NCBI RefSeq assembly: GCF_002029235.1
Contig: NZ_MZGV01000023.1
Coordinates: 1 to 64,000, forward strand
Direction of reading: 5' to 3'
Source: Clostridium oryzae
GTDB taxonomy: Bacteria; Bacillota; Clostridia; Clostridiales; Clostridiaceae
DNA length: 64,000 bases
Part shown: in pieces, positions 42,947-52,459 of the stretch
Numbering within the stretch: the first letter of the stretch is position 1
Layout: each line of letters opens with the position of its first letter
The notes under the pieces: model-generated
The model's database searches: none
Told to the model about the DNA's origin: nothing
The model's input: the letters and a program-made list of their open reading frames with translations, nothing else
Program-made: the position numbers and the translations under genes

Positions 42947-45862
42947 ATGAATTATAAAGTAGGAGAGGTCTATAATGGCTTCAAACTATTAGAAGAGCGA
43001 TACATAAAAGAAATAAGCTCTTCACAAAAACTTTTTTTACATGAAAAAAGCGGTGCAAAATTACTTGCATTACAAAATGATGATGATAACAAAGTGTTTT
43101 CAGCTTCCTTCAGAACACCTGCAGGAAACAATATGGGAATTCCACATATAATTGAACATACAGTTTTATGCGGTTCAAGAAAATTTAAAACAAAAGAACC
43201 TTTTGTAGATTTGCTTAAATGCTCATTAAATACTTTCCTTAATGCAATAACTTATCCTGATAAAACTGTATATCCGGTTGCAAGCTGTAATGAAAAAGAC
43301 CTTATGAATCTGATGGATGTTTATCTGGACGCTGTATTTTATCCAGGAATTTATGAGCATCCTGAATTCTTTCTTCAGGAAGGTTGGCATTACGAGCTTG
43401 ATGAGAAATCAGATGAACTTACAATCAATGGAGTAGTTTATAATGAGATGAAAGGCGCTTTGTCAAATCCTGATGGTCTATTAGAAAGACATAGTATGAA
43501 GTCTCTTTTTCCAAATACTACCTATCAGTATGAATCTGGTGGTGATCCAGACTACATACCAGAACTTACTCATGAAAACTTCCTTGATTTTCACAGAAAA
43601 TATTATCATCCTTCAAACTGTTATCTTTATTTATATGGAAATGGTGATTTAGATAAACAAATGGCTTTTATTAATGATGAATATCTTTCACATTTCGATA
43701 AAAAAGAGATAGAGTCTAGCATAGAATTTCAGAAGCCATTATCTAAGATGCAGGAAGTATCAATTGATTTTTCTTCAGATGAGTTGAAAAACAATGCCTA
43801 TATAGCATTAAATTATGCTGTAGGTAATGCTCTTGATGCTGAAAATCATATTGCCTTTTCAATGCTGCAAAATATTTTAATAGATTCTCAAGCTTCTCCA
43901 CTAAAAAAAGCAATCTTATCTAGTGGAATTGCAAAAGTTGTGGATGGTTATTTTTCTACCAGTATGCTTCAGCCTTATTTCAGTATATTTATAAAAAATG
44001 CTGATGAAAACAGCAAAGACAAATTTACAAAACTTGTACATGACACACTTACTGAACTTGTTAAAAACGGTATCGACGAAAAACTTAAGGAAGCTGCTGT
44101 AAACAGAAAAGAGTTCGAACTTAGAGAAGCAGATTTTTCCGGCTATCCAAAGGGACTTATATACAATCTCACTGTTTTGGAAAGTTGGATTTACGACGGC
44201 AGTCCTACACTGCATCTTGAATATGAAAAAGCGCTTGAAAATATAAAGAGTAAATATAAAGGTTCATATTTTGAGGATCTTATAGAAAAATATATTTTGA
44301 AAAACACCCATAGTTCACTTTTGACGCTAGTACCTAAAAAAGGCGTATCAGAAGCAAAAGCAGAACAACTTAATAAAAAATTAGCAAATATCAAAGCTAA
44401 TTTATCTGATGAAGACATCAAACAGATAAAAGAAAACATGGATGTCCTAAAAAAACGTCAAACAGAAGATGATTCTCCAGAGGCTATAGCAACTATCCCA
44501 TCATTAAAAATTGAGGATGTAGATCCAAAAATAAAGCATGTAGATGTAAAAGAAATTGAAGCCTCAGGAATAAAAATACTTCTTAATGAAGCTACAACAA
44601 ATAAAATAAGTTATGTTAATTTTATGTTTGATACAACTACCGTACCATTAGAACTTATACCATATACAGGTATATTAAAGTACCTTCTTGGAAAAATAAA
44701 TACTAAGAACTACAGCTATGAAGATCTTTCAAATATAATCGGTATAAACACTGGCGGTATATATGCTGACTCAGAGGTAACTGCTGTAAAAGATTCTGCA
44801 GATGAGTTTAAGGCTGGTATTGTAATCAGAGGTAAATCACTTGCTGAAAAACAGTCTCTTTTGATTGACTATATAAAAGAAATAGTTAACAATACTATAT
44901 TTACAGATAAAAACAGAATTCTTGAACTCGTAAGAAATCTAAAGAGTAATATAGAAAATGTTATTTATTCAAGAGGTAACTCCATTGCTGCACAGAGAAC
45001 ACTTTCATATTTCTCTGCTAAGTCTAAATATACAGATATGACTGCCGGAATAGGCTTCTATTTATTCCTTAGCAGTATAGAAAAAGATTTTGATAATCAA
45101 TTTACAGTACTTGAGCAAAATTTAGAAAAAATCTATAAGACTATATTCACAAAAGATAACCTTCTTATAAATGTAGTTACAGAAAAAGAATCCTTTAGTT
45201 CACTTAACAATAATATTAGCGACTTCATTTTGTCCCTTGGTAATTGTGACAAATGCAGCAAGACTGCTATAGCTGCAGAAAAGCTTAACGAGGGTTTTAC
45301 ATTTCCTAGTGAAGTACAATATGTTGCAAAGGGCAGTAATTTTATATCAAAAGGCTTTAAAAATACTGGTGCACTTAAAGTTGCAAAAACTATAATAAAT
45401 TATGAATATTTATGGGTTAAAGTAAGAATGCAAGGCGGAGCTTATGGTTGCGGTATCAGTTCTTCTATCGACGGAAGCATGTGGATATCCTCTTATAGAG
45501 ATCCAAGGCTAAAGGAAACAATAGCTGCTTATAATGACCTTCCTGATTATATTGAAAATCTTAATTTGTCCGATGAGGAGATTTCAAGGTATATAATCGG
45601 AACGATAAGCCCACTAGATACTCCATTAACTCCATCCATGAGGGGTGATTTTACACTTGGCTGCTATCTTTCCGGAATTACTGAAGAAGACATTCAAAAG
45701 GAAAGAACAGAGATTTTGCATACTGGCTCTAAAGAAATAAAAGCTTTAGCTCCTCTGTTTAAATCAGTGTTTAGTGATAATAATGTGTGCGTTCTTGGAA
45801 ACAGAGCTAAGATTAATGAAAATAAGGATGTATTTAGTGAAGTAAAAACTCTTATTGATTAA
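42947..45862 (+). CDS. M16C zinc metallopeptidase (PreP-like), cytosolic
   Basis: Insulinase-superfamily protease of 971 residues without signal peptide. The inverted zinc motif HIIEH is at residues 67-71 in GIPHIIEHTVLCGSRKF, with the third ligand in NEMKG at about residue 167. The four-domain PreP layout is supported by the PreP-associated second-domain region, a Lys/Glu-rich coiled hinge near 480-520, and the C-terminal KVRMQGGAYGCG with the conserved Arg and Tyr of the second catalytic half. Degrades unfolded peptides in the cytosol, by analogy with mitochondrial PreP. GAGAGG precedes the ATG. Strong terminator follows. Related to the two secreted proteases at 52-59 kb. Confidence 0.93.
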   Translation: MNYKVGEVYNGFKLLEERYIKEISSSQKLFLHEKSGAKLLALQNDDDNKVFSASFRTPAGNNMGIPHIIEHTVLCGSRKFKTKEPFVDLLKCSLNTFLNAITYPDKTVYPVASCNEKDLMNLMDVYLDAVFYPGIYEHPEFFLQEGWHYELDEKSDELTINGVVYNEMKGALSNPDGLLERHSMKSLFPNTTYQYESGGDPDYIPELTHENFLDFHRKYYHPSNCYLYLYGNGDLDKQMAFINDEYLSHFDKKEIESSIEFQKPLSKMQEVSIDFSSDELKNNAYIALNYAVGNALDAENHIAFSMLQNILIDSQASPLKKAILSSGIAKVVDGYFSTSMLQPYFSIFIKNADENSKDKFTKLVHDTLTELVKNGIDEKLKEAAVNRKEFELREADFSGYPKGLIYNLTVLESWIYDGSPTLHLEYEKALENIKSKYKGSYFEDLIEKYILKNTHSSLLTLVPKKGVSEAKAEQLNKKLANIKANLSDEDIKQIKENMDVLKKRQTEDDSPEAIATIPSLKIEDVDPKIKHVDVKEIEASGIKILLNEATTNKISYVNFMFDTTTVPLELIPYTGILKYLLGKINTKNYSYEDLSNIIGINTGGIYADSEVTAVKDSADEFKAGIVIRGKSLAEKQSLLIDYIKEIVNNTIFTDKNRILELVRNLKSNIENVIYSRGNSIAAQRTLSYFSAKSKYTDMTAGIGFYLFLSSIEKDFDNQFTVLEQNLEKIYKTIFTKDNLLINVVTEKESFSSLNNNISDFILSLGNCDKCSKTAIAAEKLNEGFTFPSEVQYVAKGSNFISKGFKNTGALKVAKTIINYEYLWVKVRMQGGAYGCGISSSIDGSMWISSYRDPRLKETIAAYNDLPDYIENLNLSDEEISRYIIGTISPLDTPLTPSMRGDFTLGCYLSGITEEDIQKERTEILHTGSKEIKALAPLFKSVFSDNNVCVLGNRAKINENKDVFSEVKTLID

Positions 45863-45870
45863 TTAAGAAT

Positions 45871-45900
45871 AAGATAGGTGGCTAACGCCACCTATCTTTT
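45871..45900 (+). terminator. strong terminator after the cytosolic M16C gene
   Basis: 12-bp perfect stem AAGATAGGTGGC/GCCACCTATCTT with a 4-nt loop and a TTTT tail, nine bases after the stop codon. Confidence 0.9.
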
Positions 45901-45954
45901 CAATATGCTATTTAATTATATTGAGAGTTCTCTTGAACATAGAATAATTAATAA

Positions 45955-46047
45955 ATTAGGAATTAGCAATTATGGTTAAAATTCTGCATAGCAGAATTTT
46001 CTACCTCACTTTTCTCTTTACTCTTTTTTCATTCATAATTTCTAATT
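45955..46047. repeat. type A short copy between M16C and hydE
   Basis: Outer arms AATTAGGAATTAGCAATTATG and CATAATTTCTAATT, with AAAATTCTGC/GCAGAATTTT inside and CCTCACTTTTCTC tract. Same layout as the elements at 19627 and 27057. Probably a terminator for hydE, whose stop codon it touches. Confidence 0.65.
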
Positions 46048-47098
46048 ATTTTCTCTTCCACTCTATATTGTCTCCTCTTGAAGGATCAACCTCAAAACCA
46101 GCGCTGTTTATTCTTCTCTCTATGCAGTTTCTGCATTCAGCAGCCTCGTCGCCAGTACATATCTTATTATCATAAAGAGAATACTTAGCTCTTACATCCG
46201 TAGGTGAAAGATTCGGCATAACTACATTTGCACCTGCTTTTATGCCCATTTCCCTTCCTAAAGGATGTATTGTACCCAAAGCAGTGGTTGCCGGCAACAA
46301 AACTTTAGGAAACATAAGCCTTGTGAGTGCAAGCATTAAAACTGTTGTTTGGAGACTGCCCTGCTTCTTATCTCTAAATGGCGTGTCCTTTTGCGGTATA
46401 AATGGTCCAAGGCCAATCATCTCCGGCTGCAATTCCTTCATGAACAATAAATCCTCTGCCAGATTTTCCGGCGTCTGATATGGCGATTCCACCATAAAAC
46501 CTGCTCCCACCTGATAGCCTATCTTTTTTAAATTAAATAAACATTCTTTCCTGTTTCTCAGACTTAGTTCTTTCGGATGAAGTTTAGCATAATGCTCTTC
46601 ATTGGCTGTCTCATGTCTCAAAAGATATCTATCTGCACCTGCAACATAATATTTTTTATAGGATTCATAGGATTTTTCACCTATGGACAGAGTTATTGCA
46701 CACTCAGGGTATAATCTCTTTATATCGCTTACTATTTCAATTATCTTATCATCTGTATAAAAAGGATCTTCTCCGCCTTGAAGTACATAAGTCCTGTATC
46801 CAAGGTTATAGCCTATCTCACAACACTTAAGTATCTGTTCAGCCGTAAGTCTGTACCTTTCTGCATTGCTATTGCTTCGTCTTATTCCACAGTAAATGCA
46901 GTCATTCTTACAATAGCTTGTGAATTCAATAAGTCCTCGCATAAATACCTTATTTCCATAATATTTCTGCCTGACTTCAGCTGCCTTCGTCGACGCATAT
47001 TTAATAACTTCATCTTCCTTGTTCGCTATAATATAAGCAAGTTCATCCTTATTAAGATAGTTGTTCTTATATAGTTTGTCTATTAGTTCTTTTATCAT
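46046..47098 (-). CDS. hydE: [FeFe]-hydrogenase H-cluster maturase HydE
   Basis: Radical SAM enzyme acting in assembly of the di-iron subcluster, about 350 residues. The cluster-binding CKNDCIYCGIRRSN (CxxxCxxC) lies near residue 65; YVLQGGEDPFYTDD, GADRYLLRHETA, GAGFMVESPYQT and MIGLGPFIP are HydE features, and a C-terminal Cys cluster (CTGDEAAECRNC) may bind a second Fe-S centre. The ATG at 47098 overlaps the hydF stop codon as ATGA, after GAGG, so translation is coupled. hydG and the hydrogenase itself are not in this window. Confidence 0.95.
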   Translation of the reverse strand: MIKELIDKLYKNNYLNKDELAYIIANKEDEVIKYASTKAAEVRQKYYGNKVFMRGLIEFTSYCKNDCIYCGIRRSNSNAERYRLTAEQILKCCEIGYNLGYRTYVLQGGEDPFYTDDKIIEIVSDIKRLYPECAITLSIGEKSYESYKKYYVAGADRYLLRHETANEEHYAKLHPKELSLRNRKECLFNLKKIGYQVGAGFMVESPYQTPENLAEDLLFMKELQPEMIGLGPFIPQKDTPFRDKKQGSLQTTVLMLALTRLMFPKVLLPATTALGTIHPLGREMGIKAGANVVMPNLSPTDVRAKYSLYDNKICTGDEAAECRNCIERRINSAGFEVDPSRGDNIEWKRK

Positions 47099-48333
47099 AT
47101 GTTTTCCTCTTCCCACAAAAGCTTTGCCAATGGAAATGGTTCAAGCGCTCTAGGCATTATCCCCTGAACATAGGCAATAAGCACTCCGTAATTTACTATA
47201 GGTACACCAAACTTTGCAGCAGCTTCTATTCTGCTCATCATCGCAGTTTTATTTAACATGCAGGCTCCACAGTGAACGATAAGCGAATACTTCTTAACCT
47301 CTTCTGTAAAACTTGCTCCTGAAGCAAATTCAAACTCTATATCCTTTCCGGTTCTCTGTCTTATCCATCTTGGAATTTTAACCGTACCGATATCATCAGA
47401 CTGCCTATGATGCGTACATCCCTCTGCTATTAGAACTTTATCACCATTTTTCAATCTATCGACTGCTTTTGCACCTTTTATAAGTTCATTAAGATCTCCT
47501 TTGTTCCTGGCAAATAGTATAGAAAATGATGTAAGCGGCACATCCTTAGGTGTATCTGCTGCTACCTTCAAAAAGGCCTGTGAATCTGTAATTACAAGTC
47601 TTGGTTTTCTGCCTAGTTTCTCAAGAGTTTCCCTAAGTTCATATTCTTTTGTAACTATGGCTATAGCATCACTTTCTAATATATCTCTTATAGTCTGCTG
47701 CTGCGGGAGAATAAGTCTACCCTTGGGTGCAGCCTTATCTATAGGAGTAACTAGTACAACAAAGTCCCCTGGTGAAATAAGATCTCCAACTATTCTGAAC
47801 TTTTCTGAATCCTCAGGCATGATTTTTATCATTGTATCTTTAAGTTTATTTATATTTATTTTTTCAGCTGATGATACCCCAACTACAGGAACTTCTATAT
47901 CTTTTTCGAGCTTTTTTAGTGTTTCTTCCTCTATTTTTACTGAATCTATCTTGTTGAATACAACTACAGCAGGTATCTGCTTTTCCTTAAATATTTTAAT
48001 AAATTTATTGTCCTCTGCTGAAATTCCTAGTTTTGAATCTATAACCAAAAGAGCTAAGTCAGTTTTTTTAAGTATCTCCTTTGTTTTCTCTATTCTAAGT
48101 TCACCTAGCGTTCCATCATCATCTATTCCTGCAGTATCAATCAATACACATGGACCTAGCGGAAGTATTTCCATACTTTTATATACTGGGTCAGTAGTTG
48201 TCCCCTTAACTTCAGATACTATAGCAGTATTACCTCCTGTTATAGCATTTATCAGGCTTGATTTTCCTGCGTTTCTTTTCCCGAATAGGGCGATATGTAA
48301 ACTTACTCCTCTTGGACTGTTATTCAAGCTCAT
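47095..48333 (-). CDS. hydF: [FeFe]-hydrogenase H-cluster maturation GTPase HydF
   Basis: Scaffold GTPase that holds and delivers the di-iron subcluster to apo-hydrogenase, 412 residues. N-terminal Ras-like GTPase domain: P-loop ALFGKRNAGKSSL, switch VKGTTTDPVY, DTAGIDDDG, NKID. A dimerisation domain follows (about 175-270), then the Fe-S domain with CTHHRQSDDIG (Cys-x-His) and HCGACM near the C terminus, giving the known CxH...HCxxC ligand set. Start is 13 bp after aspA. Central gene of the aspA-hydF-hydE operon. Confidence 0.96.
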   Translation of the reverse strand: MSLNNSPRGVSLHIALFGKRNAGKSSLINAITGGNTAIVSEVKGTTTDPVYKSMEILPLGPCVLIDTAGIDDDGTLGELRIEKTKEILKKTDLALLVIDSKLGISAEDNKFIKIFKEKQIPAVVVFNKIDSVKIEEETLKKLEKDIEVPVVGVSSAEKININKLKDTMIKIMPEDSEKFRIVGDLISPGDFVVLVTPIDKAAPKGRLILPQQQTIRDILESDAIAIVTKEYELRETLEKLGRKPRLVITDSQAFLKVAADTPKDVPLTSFSILFARNKGDLNELIKGAKAVDRLKNGDKVLIAEGCTHHRQSDDIGTVKIPRWIRQRTGKDIEFEFASGASFTEEVKKYSLIVHCGACMLNKTAMMSRIEAAAKFGVPIVNYGVLIAYVQGIMPRALEPFPLAKLLWEEENI

Positions 48334-48345
48334 AGTTTTCCTCCT

Positions 48346-49746
48346 TTAGCTTCTTCCAGGAATACCTGGTTTCGTAACTTCAAATGGATTCAGTAATTGT
48401 TCTGCTTCCTCAGGTGTAAATAGTCTTTCATTTATAAGGACTTCCTTAATGCTCACACCATCTTCAATAGCTTTCTTAGCTACATATGATGCTTTATCAT
48501 AGCCAATATGCTGTACGATAGCTGCAGCTAATGCGGTTGAACCTATAAGATTTCTTTCACATTCTTCTTTATCTACGTCTATATGCTCTACGCACTTCTC
48601 GCCAAAAATCGTTACTCCATCCTTAAGCAGTTGAAGCGATTGCAAAAGACTATCTGCAATAAGCGGCATAAAAGCATTGAGTTCAAGCTGTCCCATTGAA
48701 GCCGCCATCGTTATGGCTTGATCATTAGCAATAACCTTTATAGCAACTTGAGTTATCATTTCAGTAATTACCGGATTAACTTTTCCTGGCATTATTGTTG
48801 AACCTGCCTGCATCTGAGGAAGCTTTATCTCTCCGATGCCTCCTGCAGGTCCTGAAGCCAGCAGCCTCAGGTCGGCTGATATCTTAATTAAGTTAGTACT
48901 GCAGGCTTTTAAAAGTCCGGATACCTCTACAAACACATCCGCATTTTGAGTTATATCCATCGGATAATCTGATCTGGCTAGACCTAATCCTGTAAGATCT
49001 TGAAGTTCCTCTGTTATCATATAAATATATTTTAGTGGTGCATTTAGTCCTGTACCTATAGCTGTTCCCCCTATATTTATCTGTCTAAGTCTCTCCTCTA
49101 CCTTATATATTCTCCAACGATCTCTTTCTAAAGCTTTTGCATACGCACCAAAGCCCTGACCTGCAAGCATTGGCACAGCATCCATCAATTCTGTTCTTCC
49201 AAGTTTTATAATATGATTGAATTGCTGTTCCTTCTCTTGAAACCGCTGTTGAAGCTTTGCAAGTTCTTCACTAAGCTGTCTTATGAGTTTTATAGCTGCA
49301 ATTCGAAGTGCTGTTGGATAAACATCATTTGTGGACTGACACATATTAACATCATTAAGCGGGTGTACTAAACTATAATCGCCCTTTTTACCTCCGAGAA
49401 GTTCTATAGCTCTATTTGCTATAACTTCATTTACATTCATATTAGCCGAAGTACCCGCTCCGCCTTGAAGTGCATTTGTACAGAGTTCTTCATTAAATTT
49501 TCCTGCTATAACCTCCTCGCTGGCCTGAGCAATTGCCTTTGCTTTATCTTCATCAAGGTACATAAGTTTTCCATTAACTGTTGCTGCAGCCTTTTTAATT
49601 AATGCCAGCTCTTTTATAAGTTTTATATTAGTATTATGATATTCCAGCTTAAAATTTTCTAAAGCTCTCTTCGTATTTATTCCATAATACCGATCTTCCT
49701 CTATATCATATTGTCCTAACATATCCTGTTCTGTTCTGAAGCTCAT
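48346..49746 (-). CDS. aspA: aspartate ammonia-lyase
   Basis: Fumarase/aspartase-superfamily enzyme of 466 residues, interconverting aspartate with fumarate and ammonium. Motifs: EEDRYYGINTKRALENFKL, VHPLNDVNMCQSTNDVYPTALR, KLGRTELMDAVP, VGTALNAP-like GTAIGTGLNAPLKYI and the superfamily signature GSTIMPGKVNPVI. First gene of an operon with hydF and hydE, a pairing seen in many clostridia. It might supply ammonium or nitrogen for the dithiomethylamine bridge of the H-cluster, but that link is inference. Preceded by a long leader with a terminator hairpin. Confidence 0.93.
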   Translation of the reverse strand: MSFRTEQDMLGQYDIEEDRYYGINTKRALENFKLEYHNTNIKLIKELALIKKAAATVNGKLMYLDEDKAKAIAQASEEVIAGKFNEELCTNALQGGAGTSANMNVNEVIANRAIELLGGKKGDYSLVHPLNDVNMCQSTNDVYPTALRIAAIKLIRQLSEELAKLQQRFQEKEQQFNHIIKLGRTELMDAVPMLAGQGFGAYAKALERDRWRIYKVEERLRQINIGGTAIGTGLNAPLKYIYMITEELQDLTGLGLARSDYPMDITQNADVFVEVSGLLKACSTNLIKISADLRLLASGPAGGIGEIKLPQMQAGSTIMPGKVNPVITEMITQVAIKVIANDQAITMAASMGQLELNAFMPLIADSLLQSLQLLKDGVTIFGEKCVEHIDVDKEECERNLIGSTALAAAIVQHIGYDKASYVAKKAIEDGVSIKEVLINERLFTPEEAEQLLNPFEVTKPGIPGRS

Positions 49747-49957
49747 TTTATCACTCCTCTTATGAAAGGTGCATATGTAAAGTTTATATTCTCAATAAAC
49801 AAAAAACTTTTCCCAAAGGAAAAGTTAGATTTTAAGCACAGAAAAACACTTATTTCTAATTTCCTTTTAGATAAGAAAATTCTTTTCTATCAGGTCGTTA
49901 ATTTTTTAACAACAGTATAATCAAGAAAGCCTCAAAAATACTGAAGTGTTCCATTTC
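49747..49957 (-). promoter_or_regulatory. structured leader of aspA-hydF-hydE with intrinsic terminator
   Basis: About 210 nt from the predicted start to aspA. It contains several stems (CAGTAT/ATACTG, GTTGTTAA/TTAACGAC, GATAGAAAAG/ATTTTCTTATC) and ends in an intrinsic terminator, AACTTTTCC/GGAAAAGTT (49818-49826 and 49805-49813) with a T-run, about 60 bases before the ATG. GGAAATTAG at 49864-49856 could pair with CTAACTTTTCC and break the terminator. I recognise no known riboswitch. Confidence 0.5.
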
Positions 49958-49963
49958 AACATA

Positions 49964-49992
49964 ATAGTACTATATATAAGTTATTGCGTCAA
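49964..49992 (-). promoter_or_regulatory. promoter of aspA-hydF-hydE
   Basis: Minus strand TTGACG (49992-49987), 17-bp spacer, TACTAT (49969-49964). Confidence 0.6.
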
Positions 49993-50020
49993 TAAAAAAG
50001 GCTGCAGGTGATTTCTCTAA

Positions 50021-50057
50021 ACGGCATATAATCGTAGAATAAACGATTATATGCCGT
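50021..50057 (-). terminator. hairpin after the DUF4179 gene
   Basis: 15-bp perfect stem ACGGCATATAATCGT/ACGATTATATGCCGT with a 7-nt loop, 14 bases after the DUF4179 stop codon. T-run is poor, but the stem is long. Confidence 0.7.
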
Positions 50058-50070
50058 CTTTCTGCTTACT

Positions 50071-51651
50071 CTATAATATTATCTCTGTCCCATCAATAAC
50101 GATTTTCTTTATCTGTTCTAAACTAACAGTAGCATTGAACATAGTCTTAAACATGAATACCCCATTTTTATAATCTTCTTCACACGACAATTCGGCAATT
50201 TTAGAACCATCTTTTAACACAAGATATATATTTCCCTTCCAATTATCCTCAAAATAAGCTTTATTCTCAGTATTCATTAGTTTATCCGTTTTATAAATTA
50301 TTTTCATAGACAAAGGAGATATATCAATGCTTTTAATTCTACCTGCAAATCCAGAAATCTTAGCTTTTTTATTTATGTTATATCTTCTGCTAGTGTCTTT
50401 ATATGACAGCTTAAATTTTAATTTCCATATACCTTTATTAATTATATCTTGCGTCCCCTCTCCACCAATTGCCAGATAATAATCTTTAAGCTGTTCTGCT
50501 GATGTTATAGTATGAAAAACAACAAAATGAGCAGAAGTAAGTTTTTTTGTATCACCTTCATCTATATCCATAGTAGTTCTAACGCATTTCCCTGTTTTAC
50601 GATTAACTAAGGCTAGAGGCTTATTAAAAAGATATTGATAATCTAATTCATCATTAATATTCATGTTAAATGTAAATATATTATCCTTGATGCCCATATT
50701 AGTAATCTCTAGTTTAGGATATTTTTCAGAAAAAGTAATTTTTTTAGAAGTCTTAGGCAAAGTGTATAGAGGCTCTAATAATCCAGCTTTTATTAATTCC
50801 TCTCTGCGCTTAAGAAATTTATCACCTGTTAACTTTCCACTTTCTCTCATCGAATAATATTCTTTAAGAATTTTATTATCTTTATCAAAATGATTACTGT
50901 CACTTCTAACACTGTAATATCTATAGTCTTTATCATTAGCTTTGTCAAACTTGGTAAAGATATTGTAAAGACTGCCTTTCATTCCGATATCATCCAGTTT
51001 ATTTGTTGTGTGGAGAAAATTAGTTAGTAAAATAGTTATATTATGACCACTTAGTTTTTTGATATTGGAATTTACAATTGTATGAATCATAAAGGTTGCC
51101 TTTCCCTTTTTACTACCATCATCAATCCTTGTGCAGCTGCAATATTGTCTCGATACATCATCATCAACCTGCAATTCTACTTCCTCAAAGTTAATTGAAT
51201 TAAGTTTATCTTCCTGATTATCTGTAAATGATTTTCCATTTACAGTTCTTACATCTATGGCAACATTAAGCATTCGATCATCACCAACAACACCTCTTGC
51301 TGTCAGCTTAAGCCCTGCTTCTGTATCAGTTGATTTAATAATTGCACCAGCAGTTTTAAGAAAGACTGAATTATTTTTGATATCAGCTTGCTTATTATCC
51401 TTTGTACTAGAAATATGCTCCTTAAAATAGCCTTTAAACACATCAGCAATATTCCATGTAGCTGCTGCTACACTAATGCTTGATAGTGACAAAATAATTG
51501 CACATATTAGTACAAGTTTCTTTTTACGGCTCCTATTACGAAATATTCTTTTATCTTCATCACTGTCTAATATATTAAAAACAATTCTATCATTCAGCTC
51601 TTTTGATGGCTTAATCCCTCTCATTGCATCTCGGTAGTCATGACTATTCAT
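50071..51651 (-). CDS. DUF4179 membrane protein, probable anti-sigma factor
   Basis: 526 residues. A cytosolic N-terminal segment of about 45 residues (MNSHDYRDAMRGIKPSKELND...) fits an anti-sigma region, then one membrane helix (LVLICAIILSLSSISVAAATW), then a long external part. The first external domain (about 90-190) is DUF4179-like; the rest is made of strands with no other domain I recognise. Its start overlaps the sigma-factor gene by eight bases. In clostridia and bacilli such pairs form membrane signalling units in which the membrane protein holds the sigma factor. The trigger is unknown. Confidence 0.85.
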   Translation of the reverse strand: MNSHDYRDAMRGIKPSKELNDRIVFNILDSDEDKRIFRNRSRKKKLVLICAIILSLSSISVAAATWNIADVFKGYFKEHISSTKDNKQADIKNNSVFLKTAGAIIKSTDTEAGLKLTARGVVGDDRMLNVAIDVRTVNGKSFTDNQEDKLNSINFEEVELQVDDDVSRQYCSCTRIDDGSKKGKATFMIHTIVNSNIKKLSGHNITILLTNFLHTTNKLDDIGMKGSLYNIFTKFDKANDKDYRYYSVRSDSNHFDKDNKILKEYYSMRESGKLTGDKFLKRREELIKAGLLEPLYTLPKTSKKITFSEKYPKLEITNMGIKDNIFTFNMNINDELDYQYLFNKPLALVNRKTGKCVRTTMDIDEGDTKKLTSAHFVVFHTITSAEQLKDYYLAIGGEGTQDIINKGIWKLKFKLSYKDTSRRYNINKKAKISGFAGRIKSIDISPLSMKIIYKTDKLMNTENKAYFEDNWKGNIYLVLKDGSKIAELSCEEDYKNGVFMFKTMFNATVSLEQIKKIVIDGTEIIL

Positions 51652-52141
51652 AAATTAATTCCTCCTTCAATTTTAATTTTAAGATATCCCTGCCCCTTTG
51701 AAGTTGAGTACGTACAGTGGTCTCTTTACGCGATAAAATAGAAGAAATCTCCTTTGTAGAGTAGCCTTCATAATAATAAAGGTGAATAACCTCTCGATAT
51801 TTAGACGGTAGTTCCAGCACAGCCTTCAATAAATCATTATTTTCTTCTATAAATACTAATTCTTCTTGCTTATCATCTATTGGAACAACCCGCTTATACC
51901 AGCTCGACCGTAAAAAACTTTTTGAACAATTAATTGTAACTCGAATTAACCAGGCCTTTTCATGAGTATTACTCTCGAACACCTCTCCATGTTGAAAATA
52001 TTTAACAAAAACCTCTTGATAAATATCCTCTGCATCAGAGCGATTTTTGCAATAAGAAAATGCTATCTTATAAACCGTGTCTCCGTATGTATCGAGTATT
52101 TCTCTTATAGCATTTTCATTCATACCAAACTTTACTTTCAT
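51644..52141 (-). CDS. ECF-type RNA polymerase sigma factor
   Basis: 165 residues with sigma-70 region 2 (DTVYKIAFSYCKNRSDAEDIYQEVF, then KAWLIRVTINCSKSFLRSSW) and region 4 (LELPSKYREVIHLYYYEGYSTKEISSILSRKETTVRTQLQRGRDIL), no region 3, as in ECF factors. GGAGG lies nine bases before the ATG. In operon with the DUF4179 membrane protein, its likely anti-sigma. I could not identify an autoregulatory ECF promoter with confidence. Confidence 0.93.
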   Translation of the reverse strand: MKVKFGMNENAIREILDTYGDTVYKIAFSYCKNRSDAEDIYQEVFVKYFQHGEVFESNTHEKAWLIRVTINCSKSFLRSSWYKRVVPIDDKQEELVFIEENNDLLKAVLELPSKYREVIHLYYYEGYSTKEISSILSRKETTVRTQLQRGRDILKLKLKEELIYE

Positions 52142-52318
52142 TTTATTGCCTCCTTCACTAGTAATACTCTTAACAATAGCTAAATGTCACAGCTTATATA
52201 TATTGGTTAGGATAATTATACTGTGTACTTTTATACAATCCCTTTTCAATTGTCTAAAACTATATCTTTATTGCTTATAATTTATAATAACTGATTTATA
52301 TTGAAATTCATGATAAAT

Positions 52319-52415
52319 ATATTACGAACTAAATGCTCAGGACGGAAAAGCAGAGCGAAAGTGCATTAAATAGGTAAGAGAATTAAGAGTAAAGAGAAAA
52401 GTGCTGGTATTGCAA
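52319..52415. repeat. type A repeat, partial left half
   Basis: TTACGAACTAAATGCTCAGGACGG, then GCGAAAGTGCATTAAATAGG and AAGAGTAAAGAGAAAAGTG match the left part of the copies at 16329 and 24614; the right half is missing. Gap 52142-52459 has no gene. Confidence 0.65.
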
Positions 52416-52459
52416 TAGTTATCGTTTTTACTGCTAAACTATTGGTTTATTAAGCATCA

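Noticed and set aside
47501..48349. Open frame of 282 codons on the plus strand inside hydF
   Set aside because: Antisense to the conserved hydF; Ser/Ile/Phe-rich composition typical of complement translation.
52142..52200. ECF-type autoregulatory promoter before the sigma gene
   Set aside because: TAACC and TGAC words can be found but the spacing and context are not convincing.
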